NCBI RefSeq assembly: GCF_041075285.1 | Contig: NZ_CP163512.1 | Location: 1,550,001-1,614,000 of the forward strand | Direction of reading: 5' to 3' | Length of the DNA: 64,000 nucleotides | Source of the DNA: Providencia rettgeri | GTDB taxonomy: Bacteria > Pseudomonadota > Gammaproteobacteria > Enterobacterales > Enterobacteriaceae | Part shown: one piece after another, positions 27,044-34,627 of the stretch | How the letters are laid out: the number at the start of each line of letters is the position of its first letter | Numbering within the stretch: position 1 is the stretch's first letter | Program-made: the position numbers and the translations under genes | Notes under the pieces: generated by a model | The model's database searches: none | The model's input: the letters and a program-made list of their open reading frames with translations, nothing else | Told to the model about the DNA's origin: nothing

Positions 27044-27709
27044 TTATTGTTCAATGAGTAAGGATTGCGTCGCGATTAAACAAATTTGCTGTAATATATT
27101 ATTTAGTAATTCTTCGTTTATTTGCTGTATATTCAATTGCTTAAGGAGCGGTTTTCGTGCAACGACAAACCCCAGCACCTGTCCAATTAAGGTATGAGCT
27201 CGGATAATAGCCGTTTGCTGTTCAATCGCATTTACCGCTTGGATTAGCCCTGACAAACGACTATGAAATGGTTCGATAAAATCCCGATAAATAATGTCAT
27301 AATTTTCTGTAGGCTCAAGTTGTTCACGAAGAATAAGCACCGAGTAATATTCATGTTTGGGTGATAGAAGTGCATTACCCAACCCAGTGATCAGTAAAGT
27401 TATTAATTGATTTGCTTGTTCTTGTTTAATGGGCGTTTGTTGCTTAGCTATTGCAAACTGAGCATCAAACGCCTGAACATTACTTGCCCGAGATAAATCT
27501 GTTGCAATTTTCTGAATAACCGCAGAATAAACACCCAACTTCCCCCCCAAATGGTATGGGATCGCAGACTGGTTAACACCTGCACTTTCAGCCAATTGAC
27601 GGGTTCTCACACCATTAATACCATGAAGTGCAAATTGTTTAATCCCTTCATTAATTAACTTTTCTTTTGTTAATTCTGAGGAAAGCGTATTTTTATTCGT
27701 GTCATTCAT
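27044..27709 (-). CDS. TetR family regulator with CerR-type C-terminal domain
   Basis: The 221-residue protein has an N-terminal TetR helix-turn-helix (EKLINEGIKQFALHGINGVRTRQLAESAGVNQSAIPYHLGGKLGVYSAVI). The SAIPYHLGGK stretch and the C-terminal helical domain, with YSVLILREQLEPTENYDIIY, resemble the DUF1956/CerR subfamily. It lies 21 bp downstream of the M24-fold gene on the same strand and probably regulates that operon and itself. Confidence 0.85.
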   Translation of the reverse strand: MNDTNKNTLSSELTKEKLINEGIKQFALHGINGVRTRQLAESAGVNQSAIPYHLGGKLGVYSAVIQKIATDLSRASNVQAFDAQFAIAKQQTPIKQEQANQLITLLITGLGNALLSPKHEYYSVLILREQLEPTENYDIIYRDFIEPFHSRLSGLIQAVNAIEQQTAIIRAHTLIGQVLGFVVARKPLLKQLNIQQINEELLNNILQQICLIATQSLLIEQ

Positions 27710-27730
27710 ACTTTACTATTATTCCTAAAA

Positions 27731-28996
27731 TTATATGTCTGCACGCATAAGATAAGTGGAATTATGGTTCAATTCAATGCCACCATCTTTACCGACAACC
27801 ACTGTTCCACCAAGATTGCACAAATGATAGCCAAACGCACAGTTAGGTTCAAAGGCAAATGTCATTCCTTCTTGTAAAACCAATTCACGACCTGGATTGG
27901 GTAAGCGTTCTAATCGACGGTATTTTTGGGCAATGGGTAATGATTCAATACCAGGTGCGCTACCAAAACCAATAGGACCATAAGGATTGATGCTATGGAT
28001 CAACGGATGCACATGCCAACCTTTTGACTTTAATAATGGTTTCTCCATTTTATCAACCACTTCACCAAAGGTGATACCCGCTTTAAGGCATTCAACACCA
28101 ATCTCATAACACTCTCTTGCTACCGCAGCGGCTTTCTCAATATTTGGATGAATTTTCCCCACAGCAACCGCAGCTTGATGCTGTGTTTCATACATGCCAT
28201 ACAGGGCGAAAATCTCTGTTAGCACAATATCACCTTGCTGTATTTTTCGTGGTGCTTGCGAGCGATATTGCCACGCAGGCTGTCCCCAACCAATATATTC
28301 GGCGCCAGAACCCATCAAAATTTCTGCCGTAAATCCCCCCATCGACAAACATTTTGCCGTGACGGCGGCAGCTATATCCGCTTCTGAATTCCCCACAATA
28401 GCCGTAGCGCGCATCGCTTCACTCATCGCCTCACCTATCATTGCAGCATATTTCACATGCTCAAGCTCTTCGGCACTCTTCACTGACGCTAATTGGAAAA
28501 ATGAGTGATATACCGGAATAAAGTTAAGTTGTGGTAAACGTGCTTTTATGCCTGCCAATGTGTTATAAGGCATTGCTCCATCGAAATAAAATGGCGGATA
28601 TGGCTCTAAACCAATAACCCCAATATTCGCATTCGCCGACACACCTAAATCCACAAATAGCTGTGCTATGTTTCGCCCGGTTTTTCCGACAACAATTTGC
28701 TCAGGTGAGATCCACTGTCTATCGCCTCGCATTTGCGCTTGCATATGGTCGGCAACCATCATCGGTGCAAATGTCACCACGAGAGGGGCTTTATCTTGAT
28801 GAAATATCACCACTGATCCTAAGCGATCATTGGTAAAGTAGTGATCAATGCAAAAAGGCGCCGGCGCTGCGGATTCCCTATCCCCATAAACCATCAGCAC
28901 TTCAAGATCATGCATTTTCATGATTTTCCTGGCATTGCCCCACCTTCTGTCACGTTCTTCAAACGAAAATGGGCTTGGTATCGTCAGACTGTTCAT
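27731..28996 (-). CDS. M24 (pita-bread fold) hydrolase family protein, probably non-canonical metal site
   Basis: The 421-residue protein has an N-terminal creatinase-like domain and a C-terminal M24 domain. In the usual metal-ligand places, GDIVLTEIFALYGMYETQHQ (about residues 255-275) has Glu for the first two Asp, and the late 'E-x-T-V-x-V' position reads GGTVVV. A canonical His (VHPLIHS) and Glu (EGMTFAFEPN) remain. This is more like creatinase or ectoine-hydrolase relatives than Xaa-Pro aminopeptidase. The ATG at 28996 has GAGGTG upstream. It is the first gene of an operon with the TetR gene. Confidence 0.82.
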   Translation of the reverse strand: MNSLTIPSPFSFEERDRRWGNARKIMKMHDLEVLMVYGDRESAAPAPFCIDHYFTNDRLGSVVIFHQDKAPLVVTFAPMMVADHMQAQMRGDRQWISPEQIVVGKTGRNIAQLFVDLGVSANANIGVIGLEPYPPFYFDGAMPYNTLAGIKARLPQLNFIPVYHSFFQLASVKSAEELEHVKYAAMIGEAMSEAMRATAIVGNSEADIAAAVTAKCLSMGGFTAEILMGSGAEYIGWGQPAWQYRSQAPRKIQQGDIVLTEIFALYGMYETQHQAAVAVGKIHPNIEKAAAVARECYEIGVECLKAGITFGEVVDKMEKPLLKSKGWHVHPLIHSINPYGPIGFGSAPGIESLPIAQKYRRLERLPNPGRELVLQEGMTFAFEPNCAFGYHLCNLGGTVVVGKDGGIELNHNSTYLMRADI

Positions 28997-29169
28997 AATC
29001 ACCTCTTTTGTTAATATTTAATTCATTTGAATGAATTAAATATAGCTTGTATTTGGCGATCAAGTCAAACCTCTGCTTAACCATTTTGTGCTAATTCACC
29101 AACAAGGTTTAGGGCTCTAGATATGATATTAAAGGCGTTAAGTTGCTAATATACTTTATGATCACCATA

Positions 29170-29199
29170 AAACAGGCCTCTGAGGATAGAGGCCTGTTT
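29170..29199 (-). terminator. Terminator downstream of yajD
   Basis: AAACAGGCCTCT pairs with AGAGGCCTGTTT around a 6-nt loop, 54 bp after the yajD stop on the minus strand. Confidence 0.6.
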
Positions 29200-29253
29200 G
29201 CTATATTTTCTAGAAAAAATGCGTTTAACTTCAATGCGCTAGCTTTAGCACTA

Positions 29254-29601
29254 TTATTTTTTCTTATCTAACATCGATTTCAAATTAGCAAATGGGTTAT
29301 AGGTTGCGGCTTCAACATCATTTTGTGCATCTTCCCCTGCCACAACATTCGTCCCATACATGTCAGCTTCTGTGTATTTTGAATGTTCATGATCATGACA
29401 AAACAAACACAATAATTCCCAATTGCTACCATCTTCAGGGTTATTGGTATGATCATGGTCGATATGGTGCACCGTTAGCTCACGTAAATTTGAATACACA
29501 AACTCGCGACTGCAACGCCCACACACCCAAGGGTAAATTTTGAGTGCTTTTTCGCGATAGCCACTTTCTAATCGCGCATAGTTTTTAGGGATCAACGCCA
29601 T
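29254..29601 (-). CDS. yajD: HNH nuclease family protein YajD
   Basis: The 115-residue protein is nearly colinear with E. coli YajD (115 residues): ALIPKNYARLESGYREKALKIYPWVCGRC, then HHIDHDHTNNPEDGSNWELLCLFCHDHEHSKY. CxxC...CxxC cysteines bind zinc, and the HHIDHDH/NWELLC region is the HNH motif. Its DNA target is not known. It is monocistronic. Confidence 0.95.
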   Translation of the reverse strand: MALIPKNYARLESGYREKALKIYPWVCGRCSREFVYSNLRELTVHHIDHDHTNNPEDGSNWELLCLFCHDHEHSKYTEADMYGTNVVAGEDAQNDVEAATYNPFANLKSMLDKKK

Positions 29602-29684
29602 TGCCGATATTCCTATTTCAATATAATTTTAAGATATTATGTCTAATATACCTCAAGTTAGAGTGAAAGCAGAAATTCAAGGCA

Positions 29685-29713
29685 ACAAAAAACCCAGAGA
29701 ACGACTCTGAGTT
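29685..29713 (-). terminator. Terminator of the mesX-mesD operon
   Basis: On the minus strand, AACTCAGAG pairs with CTCTGGGTT around TCGTT and is followed by TTTTG. It lies about 30 bp after the mesD stop. Confidence 0.75.
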
Positions 29714-29741
29714 TCTTGTTACTGGTCAATTTTGGCTGATA

Positions 29742-30773
29742 TTACTTATTTAACAGTTCGTTGCGGATTATTTTCGCCCCTGCACTTAACGCATTGAGTT
29801 TCCCTTTCGCGACCTGACGGGATAGCGGTGCCATACCACAGTTAGTCGACGGATAGAGCTTATCAGCATCCACAAATTGAAGCGCTTTACGTAACGTGTT
29901 GGCGACTTCTTCTGGCGTTTCGATAACATTGCTGGCAACATCAATCGCGCCCACCATCACTTTTTTGCCGCGAATAAGCTCAATCAAATCCATTGGAACA
30001 TGAGAGTTATGGCATTCCAATGAAATAATATCGATATTCGATGTTTGCAATTTTGGGAAAGCTTCCTCATATTGCCGCCACTCAGAACCCAACGTCTTTT
30101 TCCAATCTGTATTGGCTTTAATGCCATACCCATAACAGATATGAACAGCTGTTTCACATTTCAGACCTTCAATGGCCCGTTCGAGAGCCGCCACGCCCCA
30201 GTCATTGACTTCATCAAAAAATACATTAAACGCTGGCTCATCAAACTGAATAATATCCACACCTGCGGCTTCCAACTCTTTTGCTTCTTGATTCAGGATT
30301 TTGGCAAACTCCCACGCCAGTTTTTCGCGACTTTTGTAATGGTTATCATACAAGGTATCAATCATCGTCATCGGGCCCGGCAATGCCCATTTGATTGGCT
30401 GTTTCGTTAACTTACGTAAAAATTTAGCATCTTCCACAAAAACAGGTTGTTGACGTTCAACGGCGCCAACGACTGTGGGTACACTCGCATCATAACGATT
30501 GCGGATTTTAACCACTTCACGTTTTTCAAAATCAACACCACTAAGATGTTCAATAAATGTGGTGACAAAGTGCTGACGTGTCTGTTCACCGTCACTCACA
30601 ATATCAATCCCTGCACGCAGTTGATCTTCCAGAGATAAACGCAATGCGTCTTGTTTTCCCTCAATGAGCTCTTCATTTTGTAGCTTCCAAGGAGACCAAA
30701 GCGTCTCAGGTTGAGCAAGCCATGAAGGCTTTGGTAAGCTGCCAGCGGTAGATGTTGGTAATAATATTTTCAT
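29742..30773 (-). CDS. mesD: Core (folate-independent) methionine synthase, MesD-like
   Basis: The 343-residue protein corresponds to the C-terminal catalytic half of MetE only. It has TAGSLPKPSW at the start, QFDEPAF (177-182), and zinc ligands at His211 and Cys213 (HICYGYG), Glu253 (LECHNSH) and Cys312 (STNCGMAP). It transfers a methyl group to homocysteine to make methionine. Unlike MetE it lacks the N-terminal folate-binding half, so the methyl donor should differ. The DUF1852 gene 27 bp upstream matches the known MesX partner of MesD, an oxygen-dependent family described in aerobes such as Acinetobacter. Confidence 0.85.
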   Translation of the reverse strand: MKILLPTSTAGSLPKPSWLAQPETLWSPWKLQNEELIEGKQDALRLSLEDQLRAGIDIVSDGEQTRQHFVTTFIEHLSGVDFEKREVVKIRNRYDASVPTVVGAVERQQPVFVEDAKFLRKLTKQPIKWALPGPMTMIDTLYDNHYKSREKLAWEFAKILNQEAKELEAAGVDIIQFDEPAFNVFFDEVNDWGVAALERAIEGLKCETAVHICYGYGIKANTDWKKTLGSEWRQYEEAFPKLQTSNIDIISLECHNSHVPMDLIELIRGKKVMVGAIDVASNVIETPEEVANTLRKALQFVDADKLYPSTNCGMAPLSRQVAKGKLNALSAGAKIIRNELLNK

Positions 30774-30800
30774 GACAATTGACCTTAAATTTTTAATTAA

Positions 30801-31778
30801 TCAAAGCGCGTAGTTAGCAGACCATTGCTCTAGAATATGCTGATAGGGTTTAATAAAGTGTTTTTCTGTATATTTCCCCTGCTCAATAGCCAATCGGCTA
30901 CGTTCTTCACGGTCATAAACAATTTTTGTTAATGAATAATCTTGGTTCGTCAAACTCGGTTGATAGCATTGCCCTGCGACTGAATTCGCATTGTAAATCT
31001 CTGGTCGATAAATCTTCTGAAATGTTTCCATCGTACTAATCGTACTTATCAATTCAATATTGCTGTAATCACTCAGCAGATCTCCCGTAAAATAAAAAGC
31101 CAATGGCGCAACACTATTTTGTGGCATAAAATAACGAACCTGCAAACCCATCTTTTTAAAGTATTGATCGGTTAATGAAGCCCCATTTTGCTGATATTCG
31201 ATGCCTAATACAGGGTGGTGATTTCCCGTACGATAGTAAATGTCTTTATTTGAGACACTTAAACAGATCACGGGTGCCTTATTAAAATGGGCTTTATATT
31301 CATTTGAGTTAACAAAATATTTAAAGATATTCCCATGCAAGTCACCAAAGTTTTCTGGAACAGTAAAGTTGGTTTGGTCTTTATTATGCTCTAGCAATAA
31401 AACACTGAAGTCATAGTCACGCACATATGAAGAAAAATTATTGCCAACAATCCCCTCTGTCCTTTCACCTGTTTTGTTATCAACAATATTGGTTTTTAAT
31501 ATTTCAATAACAGGGAATGCATTCCCATTATTTTCAACACTCATTTCCACAGAAATAATTTCAAGCTCAATTGAATAGCGATCACTCTTAGGATTGTCCC
31601 AATAAGCCAACGAGTTGAAACGATTGTTTATCATTACCAGCGTGTTACGCAGATTTTCTTGGCGGTTTTTCCCTCTGGCCAAATTAGCAAAGTTAGTTGT
31701 TATACGTGTATTTTCAGAAGGATTATAATTTTCATCAAAAAGACTACTTTTGATCGTAAATGTAAAATTATTGTTCAT
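30801..31778 (-). CDS. mesX: DUF1852 family protein, MesX-like partner of MesD
   Basis: The 325-residue soluble protein begins FTFTIKSSLFDENYNPSENTRITTNFANLARG, which is typical of DUF1852. It is encoded immediately before the core methionine synthase gene with a 27-bp gap. In characterised bacteria this family (MesX) is required for MesD to make methionine and was proposed to supply or shuttle the methyl group. I see no recognisable cofactor motif. No convincing MetJ box was found upstream. Confidence 0.82.
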   Translation of the reverse strand: MNNNFTFTIKSSLFDENYNPSENTRITTNFANLARGKNRQENLRNTLVMINNRFNSLAYWDNPKSDRYSIELEIISVEMSVENNGNAFPVIEILKTNIVDNKTGERTEGIVGNNFSSYVRDYDFSVLLLEHNKDQTNFTVPENFGDLHGNIFKYFVNSNEYKAHFNKAPVICLSVSNKDIYYRTGNHHPVLGIEYQQNGASLTDQYFKKMGLQVRYFMPQNSVAPLAFYFTGDLLSDYSNIELISTISTMETFQKIYRPEIYNANSVAGQCYQPSLTNQDYSLTKIVYDREERSRLAIEQGKYTEKHFIKPYQHILEQWSANYAL

Positions 31779-32352
31779 TGTTTCGTCGCACCCTAAATTC
31801 CAAGATAAAAACTAGACTGACTTATTGATTTTATAGAATTTTTTATTTCTCACTCATCAATCATTATGTTGTCAATAAGTTAATTTGTTAGCGTTATCTC
31901 ATTTATGCCAGAGCTATTAGCTGAGTGAAAGCGACTTAATTTCACGACAATATGAATGAAATTCATGATCAGTGATATGACTGGTTTTGTGTGATATTTA
32001 GATCTTATTCTGCATGAAGTAACTAGGCGTTTTTCTTACCTAATACTCTTCATACTCTACTGGTGTAATGACAAGATAAACCTGAAGGACTCGTTCAGTG
32101 ATGGCTGTATATATTATGCACTTTTTATACAGTTATTAGACGAGATAATCAAATTATGATTATCTCGTCTAATATTGGAAATTAATGTTACGGATTAGTT
32201 TTTTAAAAGACCACGCTAGATGTGTATAATTTGATTTTATTAAGTTTCCTCTGCATCTTTATCAAAGCAAGAAATAAATTAATATTGTTTTTATATTAAT
32301 TTGTATTTTAATACTTTTCTATTAATTTAACTTAAACCTCAAAAGGTAAATA
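31779..32352. other. 574-bp non-coding region upstream of hcp
   Basis: No gene is supported. The DNA is AT-rich. It contains a perfect 16-bp inverted repeat at 32135-32173 and the promoters for mesX and hcp. It forms the left margin of the AT-rich island that ends at ahpF. Confidence 0.55.
32135..32173. repeat. Perfect 16-bp inverted repeat upstream of hcp
   Basis: ATTAGACGAGATAATC at 32135-32150 and GATTATCTCGTCTAAT at 32158-32173 are exact complements around a 7-nt loop. No T run follows, so it is not a classic terminator. It is 180 bp before the hcp start. Confidence 0.6.
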
Positions 32353-32832
32353 ATGGCAAATTTAATTTATTTAAAACTATCAGGAAAAAACCAAGGGTTG
32401 ATTTCAGGTGGTTGCTCCACACGCGATTCAATTGGCAACAAATATCAAGATAGGCATAAAGATGAAATCCTTATTTATTCTTTAGATCATGACATTTTTA
32501 GAACGCAAAATGTGAGCCACTCTCCTGTAACTATTACCAAACCAGTTGATAAGTCATCACCTTTATTAGGTGTAAGTATATCAAATAATGAGCTGATGGA
32601 ATGTGATTTTATCTTTTACAGAACAAGCGAAAGTGGTAATCAAGAAAAGTTTTACACTATAAAACTAACAAATGCGAGCATCAAAAATGTATCCCTTCAT
32701 TTTCCCAATTCATTAACTCATGAAGATGCACAACCCTATGAAAGTATTACAATCGATTATGAAAGTATTACATGGGCGCATGTTATAGCAGGTACATCCG
32801 GTTATAGTATAAAAAGTGATAGTAACATTTAA
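32353..32832 (+). CDS. hcp: Hcp family type VI secretion system tube protein
   Basis: The 159-residue protein matches the Hcp tube family: MANLIYLKLSGKNQGLISGGCS, a DEILIYSLDHD segment, and HSPVTITKPVDKSSPLLGVSISNNE. Hcp forms hexameric rings that make the T6SS inner tube and carries or presents effectors. The gene is an orphan: no other T6SS structural gene is in the window. It is followed by a convergent hairpin and two minus-strand genes that may be an effector/immunity pair. The local DNA is AT-rich and lies beside an integrase remnant. Confidence 0.9.
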   Translation: MANLIYLKLSGKNQGLISGGCSTRDSIGNKYQDRHKDEILIYSLDHDIFRTQNVSHSPVTITKPVDKSSPLLGVSISNNELMECDFIFYRTSESGNQEKFYTIKLTNASIKNVSLHFPNSLTHEDAQPYESITIDYESITWAHVIAGTSGYSIKSDSNI

Positions 32833-32841
32833 AGAAAATCA

Positions 32842-32864
32842 ATTAAGGTGCCTAGCACCTTAAT
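32842..32864. terminator. Bidirectional hairpin between hcp and the 32867 gene
   Basis: ATTAAGGTGC and GCACCTTAAT form a perfect 10-bp stem around CTA between two convergent stop codons. Confidence 0.65.
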
Positions 32865-32866
32865 GA

Positions 32867-33316
32867 CTAATCAACAAGCATAGGTTCTGTATCCTCAGAA
32901 AAAAAAATGCATTTTACACCTTTATTTTCATATACACTGATAACAAATGTTTTTTTAGTGTTTTTTACAGACCGATAACGATAAATTCCTTCTTCTTCAT
33001 ACGATTCAGATGGAACTCTCTTCACTTTCAAAGAGGACATTAAATAAGACTCCAACCCATTTTTAACCAGATCAACTTCAGATAAAGGAATATCAGTGTA
33101 AGTTATTCCAGAGCCTCCTTCAGTAAATCTATCAAATGAATGATAACTATAGGAAGATGCATACTCTTTAAAGGGCGCATTTCTGATTAGCTTATCAACT
33201 AATACATAGGAATAGATATAATTATTCAACCCAATTGTTCGGCTTGGGGACAATAAGATAAAAAAATAGCAAAATGCAAATAATATTAAAAAATAACAAA
33301 TTTTTCTTTTTTTCAT
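32867..33316 (-). CDS. Small membrane-anchored protein, possible immunity protein
   Basis: The 149-residue protein has one N-terminal hydrophobic helix (residues 6-22, ICYFLILFAFCYFFILL) with a basic MKKRK start, so the remainder is probably periplasmic. I do not recognise the domain. The soluble part is mixed alpha/beta by eye with a C-terminal SVYENKGVKCIFFSEDTEP stretch. It lies 11 bp after the stop of the 33328-34056 gene and is co-oriented, and it is convergent with hcp. That placement fits an immunity protein for a T6SS cargo effector, but no effector has been shown here. Confidence 0.6.
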   Translation of the reverse strand: MKKRKICYFLILFAFCYFFILLSPSRTIGLNNYIYSYVLVDKLIRNAPFKEYASSYSYHSFDRFTEGGSGITYTDIPLSEVDLVKNGLESYLMSSLKVKRVPSESYEEEGIYRYRSVKNTKKTFVISVYENKGVKCIFFSEDTEPMLVD

Positions 33317-33327
33317 AATAACCCTAC

Positions 33328-34056
33328 TTACTTAAACGGGATAAAGCGGCTTAGATGGTAAGAATGTATGTATTGCGTAGGTGAAAATGGCTCAACTTCT
33401 CCATTATTTAAGCGTAAATTAATTGGCGTTATTGTTTTTAAAAAGTAAGGTAACGCTTTTTTATAGGGTTTAGAATTTGGGAAGACTAAAGGATCTGGAA
33501 ACATCCAAGGTCGTAGCTCTCTGTTTTTAAAATTCCCGATTGAACCATAGTGATGCCATATTCTGAGGGCTTTATCTTTTGACGCAATTTTTAGTAGAGG
33601 TTCATAATTTCTTGGTTCATATATTTTATAAAACCCAAATAGATTAGAGATAATATCCTCACCACTAAATCCACTATCATTCCTTAAAATTCCACCATAA
33701 AACCAATTGCTCTGCAATGCTTCAAACTGTATTGTCATATCCAACATGATAGCTAAAGCAATAGATTTTTTATCTTCTGAATTTAATCCTCGCCTAACCA
33801 GCCATTGCGCTTTTTTAGCAGCAGTATACCCAAACTTGGACATTTTCTGCCTATATTCAACAATGAAATGTGTTTTAAATAATGGGGTTGACATTAGCGA
33901 AGGGTATTGATTAAAAAGTTCATGGGAAACATTCTCACTTTCCATCTGAGATTTTAAGGCAATAGCATCAGCCCCCTGTGCGTGATTTTCATCAATCCAT
34001 CCAATTTCATCTGAATAGCGTAATTTACCCTTCTCTATATCACCTCTACTCGCCAC
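33328..34056 (-). CDS. Unrecognised protein with GWIDENHAQ motif, possible T6SS-linked effector
   Basis: From the GTG at 34056 the protein has 242 residues; AAGGAA lies 7 nt before this GTG. A longer frame from 34098 has no ribosome site. Early on it carries RYSDEIGWIDENHAQGADAIALKSQ, and later SNWFYGGILRNDSGFSGEDIISNLFGFYKIY. These two blocks remind me of DUF4056-type proteins, but I cannot verify that. No signal peptide or membrane segment is seen. With the membrane protein that follows and the facing hcp, it could be an effector. This is inference from layout only. Confidence 0.5.
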   Translation of the reverse strand: MASRGDIEKGKLRYSDEIGWIDENHAQGADAIALKSQMESENVSHELFNQYPSLMSTPLFKTHFIVEYRQKMSKFGYTAAKKAQWLVRRGLNSEDKKSIALAIMLDMTIQFEALQSNWFYGGILRNDSGFSGEDIISNLFGFYKIYEPRNYEPLLKIASKDKALRIWHHYGSIGNFKNRELRPWMFPDPLVFPNSKPYKKALPYFLKTITPINLRLNNGEVEPFSPTQYIHSYHLSRFIPFK

Positions 34057-34159
34057 TTTAATTTCCTTATACTGATGGCTAAAAAATGATATTAACATAC
34101 GCCAAATGTTAAAAGCGACATTGTGAGTAATACTATGATTCGTCAGTTTCTACTGAAAT

Positions 34160-34366
34160 TTGGAAATAGAGTTGTCGGGGTTAACCTTTAGCGATTTCAG
34201 CTACAGTGCCCGCCTTTTGTCTCTCTTCAATCAGGCTCGGCATTATAAATACGTTCAAGCGTGTTCAACATTACAGCAAACACTGACCTACGCACACTTT
34301 GCACCGGACTTTCTTCAAGATGCGATTACGTATAATCCACTAAAAGGAGGAACGGAGTTAGCTTAA
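34160..34366 (+). pseudogene. C-terminal remnant of a tyrosine recombinase (integrase)
   Basis: The open frame ends with STLQQTLTYAHFAPDFLQDAITYNPLKGG. This resembles the last helix of phage/island integrases, where the catalytic Tyr lies in 'MTMRYAHLAPDHL'-like sequence. The N-terminal and most catalytic residues are absent, so only the 3' end survives. It sits at the right edge of the AT-rich hcp island and supports the idea that the island entered by integration. Confidence 0.65.
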
Positions 34367-34426
34367 ATAATTGTTCGTTTTAAGATGATTTTGATGACGA
34401 AAAACGATGTAAATTTAACTTTTGCA

Positions 34427-34513
34427 TGTCTACAAATTATCTACACGGGGACGCATTTCTCCGCTGTAAGTACCACCAAATCAGCGTTTAGTGTGTCTAC
34501 AAGTTGTCCACAC
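34427..34513. repeat. Pair of 20-bp near-identical direct repeats downstream of the integrase remnant
   Basis: TGTCTACAAATTATCTACAC at 34427-34446 and TGTCTACAAGTTGTCCACAC at 34494-34513 agree at 17 of 20 positions. The TGT(C/-)CACA-type sequence recalls arm or attachment sites near integrases. They lie between the integrase remnant and ahpF. Confidence 0.5.
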
Positions 34514-34627
34514 TTGAACACTTTTAGGCACTTTTGAGCCTTTATTGTACAAATTGCGTGCAAAAAAAAGGCACTCGCCCCCGATTGCCTTTTGACTACA
34601 ACTCACTGAATATAAGGTAAATTACAC

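Noticed and set aside
31779..31870. Possible MetJ box upstream of mesX
   Set aside because: The nearest candidate, AGACTGAC, matches only half of the 8-bp consensus and has no tandem partner.
33328..34056. Calling the GWIDENHAQ protein a known T6SS toxin
   Set aside because: No known lipase, nuclease, amidase or ADP-ribosyltransferase motif is visible. Only the gene layout suggests an effector.
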